DNA of 43,661 bases. Source: Anaerolineales bacterium. GTDB lineage: Bacteria > Chloroflexota > Anaerolineae > Anaerolineales > DRMV01. Each line of letters starts with the position of its first letter. Within the stretch, counting starts at the first letter, position 1. The notes below the pieces were generated by a model that was not told the DNA's origin, searched no databases, and was given only the letters and a program-made list of their open reading frames with translations. The position numbers were made by a program, and so were the translations under genes. Below, piece after piece: positions 41,536-43,661 of this stretch. The stretch is taken from contig JALWJZ010000066.1 of NCBI GenBank assembly GCA_026996855.1, positions 1 through 43,661 of the forward strand, read 5' to 3'.

Positions 41536-43446
41536 TTACTTGGCTTTGCGCAATCGCACAAGCGCCCATGTGTCCTGCCCCCACAGGAGTTCCACTTCGG
41601 GCGAGGCCGCGACGATGTCCACCGGGATGTCGTCGGTGAGCATGTAAGTGGCTTTCCAGGCATGTGCCAGTTTCAGCCACTCCTTCCAGCGGGTTTCCGG
41701 GTCGGCGACGTCGCTGCGGATGGATTTGGTTTTGGGTCGTAACGCGACACCACCCCGGATCTCCCGCAGTCCCACGTAGGAAATGGCCCACGGGTAAGGT
41801 ATGGGTGTGAAAACCCGTTCTTTGGGTGGCACGAAGGTGGGCACAGCGTACGCGTAGGCCAGGCGTTGGGGGGTTTCGCAGGAAGGCGTGCCACGCAGCA
41901 GGAAACGCGCGCCCTCTTTCATCAAGAAAGCGCCGCCTTGCGTGGCGTGGTTTGCGTACCAGAGGAGCACCAAAACCGGCAGGGCCATCTGAGCCAGGCG
42001 CGCGGTCAGGCGAATCCATCCCTCGGTGGTGGGCCGGTATTTCCACCACAGCCAGGCCAGTATCAGCGCGGTGATCAAGGCCATTTGTTCCACCAACAAC
42101 CAATCCAGGGCGATGGTCACGGCTTTGACCAAATAGGCCCGTACCCAGGCCAGGGTTTCCTGTGGTGGGGTGTAGTACACCGCAATGGTGTTCACAATTC
42201 TCGTGACCAGGGTGCGGTTGTGAACGAAACGACTTAGGGGAAGGAGTACGAGCAGCCACCAGGGGAACAGCAGCCCCAGTGTCGCGGTGAGTTTGCATCG
42301 TGTGGGCAGACGATTCCAAGTTTCCCGGGAGAGGGAACGGGCCTGCATCAGGAACCAGAAAGCCAAAAACAGGGCCAGGGGGATGAGGTAGCGCAAGCCA
42401 CGTATGACGTAAGCCGTGTAGATGGCTGCGGATACCCGAGGGCTGACCATGCCCAGCCCGAAGGAGAAAGCCCCAATGGCCACTACCCAGGCACCAAGCA
42501 TGACCAGGATTTCCCGTTTTTGGGAGCCGCCGGTATGGAAGAGCCAGCCCGCGCCGACTACGGCCATCCACAGCACGGCAAACCGTAGCGGAATGAGCCA
42601 GTACAGCCCAAAGAGCCAGGGCATGGCCCAGGCTTCACTGGTGTACCTTTGGTACAGGCGCTCGATGTAGGCTTCGGAGACGTGTGCGTTGGTGAAAAGG
42701 CCTTCCCAGGTTTGGAAACGGGAGTACGCGACTAAGATGCCCAATGTCATCACGAACAGAGCAAAGATCCCGGTTGCCCACAACACAGCCTTGATGACCT
42801 GGGGCTGCTCCCGACGGCGGTACCAAGCCAGGGCGAGAAAACCCAGCCATAAGGCCAGGGTCCAGACCGCGCCGCTACGGTAATGCAACACCGTGCTCAG
42901 TCCGCTCAAGCCCAGCAACAGGGGCCACACTTGGGGACGATGGCGATGCCGAAACGCGGCCCACCAAAAGAAGGGCAACACGGCCTGATGGAGGTTCCGT
43001 GCCCAGGGGTCGTCGTAAATGCCCCAGAAAGTGCCTTCGGGAAAATGTACCCATACCAAGGGAATGTGCACCAGGGCGAAAAGCGCCGATGCGACACGAT
43101 ACCGCCACACTTCCCAACCCAACCAGTAGAACCCGACCAACTGCAAGAACACCAGCGGCAGGTGCAGGGCCACGGTGGCCGTGCCGAAGTCCCCCACCGC
43201 ATCTTCCACGAGGCGCAAGATTTGCACCATGGCAAAATGAGGGTACCGGCAGAAGGGGCCGACCTTGGGAAAGGGACGGGGAAAGTTTTCCGGGTAGTCA
43301 CACCGGGCCGCTACCGAGGCCACGTTTCCCGCATCGTAACCCAGGTTGACCACGGGGGAACATCCTCGCCAACGCCCCAGGAAAACAAGCAAGGCCACCC
43401 CCAGGAACAAGGCATAAAAGCCGACATCGCGTTTACCTAAAGGCAT
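41536..43446 (-). CDS. Large polytopic membrane protein of unknown function
   Basis: 636 residues with about 11 predicted helices. The first is at residues about 9-25, followed by an extracytoplasmic Cys-containing loop (GCSPVVNLGYDAGNVASVAARC). The C-terminal 140 residues are soluble (ERVFTPIPYPWAISYVGLREI... to LLWGQDTWALVRLRK). The layout resembles GT-C glycosyltransferase-like proteins without a clear acidic motif, so function is left open. ATG 43446 has GGAGAAGG upstream on the minus strand; the open frame to 43632 is not supported. It precedes the flavoprotein gene by about 100 bases. Confidence 0.72.
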   Translation of the reverse strand: MPLGKRDVGFYALFLGVALLVFLGRWRGCSPVVNLGYDAGNVASVAARCDYPENFPRPFPKVGPFCRYPHFAMVQILRLVEDAVGDFGTATVALHLPLVFLQLVGFYWLGWEVWRYRVASALFALVHIPLVWVHFPEGTFWGIYDDPWARNLHQAVLPFFWWAAFRHRHRPQVWPLLLGLSGLSTVLHYRSGAVWTLALWLGFLALAWYRRREQPQVIKAVLWATGIFALFVMTLGILVAYSRFQTWEGLFTNAHVSEAYIERLYQRYTSEAWAMPWLFGLYWLIPLRFAVLWMAVVGAGWLFHTGGSQKREILVMLGAWVVAIGAFSFGLGMVSPRVSAAIYTAYVIRGLRYLIPLALFLAFWFLMQARSLSRETWNRLPTRCKLTATLGLLFPWWLLVLLPLSRFVHNRTLVTRIVNTIAVYYTPPQETLAWVRAYLVKAVTIALDWLLVEQMALITALILAWLWWKYRPTTEGWIRLTARLAQMALPVLVLLWYANHATQGGAFLMKEGARFLLRGTPSCETPQRLAYAYAVPTFVPPKERVFTPIPYPWAISYVGLREIRGGVALRPKTKSIRSDVADPETRWKEWLKLAHAWKATYMLTDDIPVDIVAASPEVELLWGQDTWALVRLRKAK

Positions 43447-43537
43447 GAGGGACCTTCTCCGGGTTGAGTTCTGGCTGAGGGTTTGGATGAAGCCGACCCA
43501 TTTGCCAAAAGCGGGTAAGGTGGAATCCTTCGTAGAC

Positions 43538-43660
43538 TCAGATTTGGACAGGAGTTTGGACAGCGGGCTGAGCCAAGAAAGTGGGCCACTGCATGAGCAG
43601 GCGACGCCAGCGACGTCGTAACGATCCGGCAATGGTACATTTGAGTTTCTGGATCACGAA
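43538..43660 (-). CDS. Possible C-terminus of an upstream gene cut by the window
   Basis: A minus-strand frame open at the right edge reads VIQKLKCTIAGSLRRRW, then RRLLMQWPTFL, and ends at TGA (43540-43538), 91 bases before the membrane protein start. The basic, aromatic composition looks protein-like, unlike the other frames, but 40 residues are too few to identify a family. Confidence 0.3.
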   Translation of the reverse strand, partial: FVIQKLKCTIAGSLRRRWRRLLMQWPTFLAQPAVQTPVQI

Positions 43661-43661
43661 A

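Noticed and set aside
43437-43640. Extended N-terminus or separate small ORFs upstream of the last membrane protein
   Set aside because: The frames lack ribosome sites and protein-like composition; only the edge frame ending at 43538 looks plausible as a gene end.

Overview
The window is a GC-rich bacterial chromosome segment with densely packed genes. The best guess for the source is a thermophilic Chloroflexota of the Anaerolineae type. This is an inference from Pro/Thr-rich ('TPTPTP') linkers in exported proteins, menaquinone and carotenoid genes, a fused b/delta ATP synthase subunit, VIT1-type ferritin-like membrane proteins and the Liv-type transporter cluster. There is no rRNA in the window, so the assignment is unproven. 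No prophage, CRISPR array or intact insertion sequence is visible.

Left arm (1-14.2 kb, plus strand). It opens with the 3' end of a coiled-coil membrane-anchored protein. A head-to-tail run follows: purine nucleoside phosphorylase, an Ig-like membrane protein, MenA, alanine racemase, a CruF/DUF422 carotenoid enzyme, an SH3-domain protein and a prepilin peptidase. A promoter and strong terminator bracket a small DUF2892 protein. Next comes a membrane-sector-only ATP synthase operon (atpI-atpB-atpE-atpF/H fusion). No F1 genes follow it. Between atpB and atpE lies a roughly 100-bp tandem array, the most striking non-coding structure here. A GT-C type membrane protein, a lipoprotein and ruvB close this arm.

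Middle (14.2-24.8 kb). It holds a frameshifted nuclease-like gene, a candidate structured small RNA, a minus-strand phosphonate-type ABC transporter (phnD-phnC-phnE with an unusually elaborated PhnE), a ferritin-like/VIT1 protein and mobA. tRNA-Gly(CCC), a phosphoribosyltransferase, a one-TM protein of unknown function, and an MBL hydrolase coupled to selA complete it.

Right arm (24.8-43.7 kb, almost all minus strand). It contains a complete Liv-type ABC transporter (livF, livK, livM, livH, livG) interleaved with a long-chain acyl-CoA synthetase and two Uma2-family genes. The livK/livM, livM/livH and livH/uma2 gaps carry degenerate heptanucleotide repeats. Downstream are a UPF0173 hydrolase, sfsA, an AidB-type acyl-CoA dehydrogenase, a DUF4870 protein, a fused alpha-beta 2-oxoacid dehydrogenase E1, a geranylgeranyl-reductase-type flavoprotein and a large polytopic membrane protein. 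The CoA ligase, acyl-CoA dehydrogenase and E1 together suggest uptake and oxidation of branched-chain amino acids or carboxylic acids.

All calls are from reading the sequence; no database search was run.
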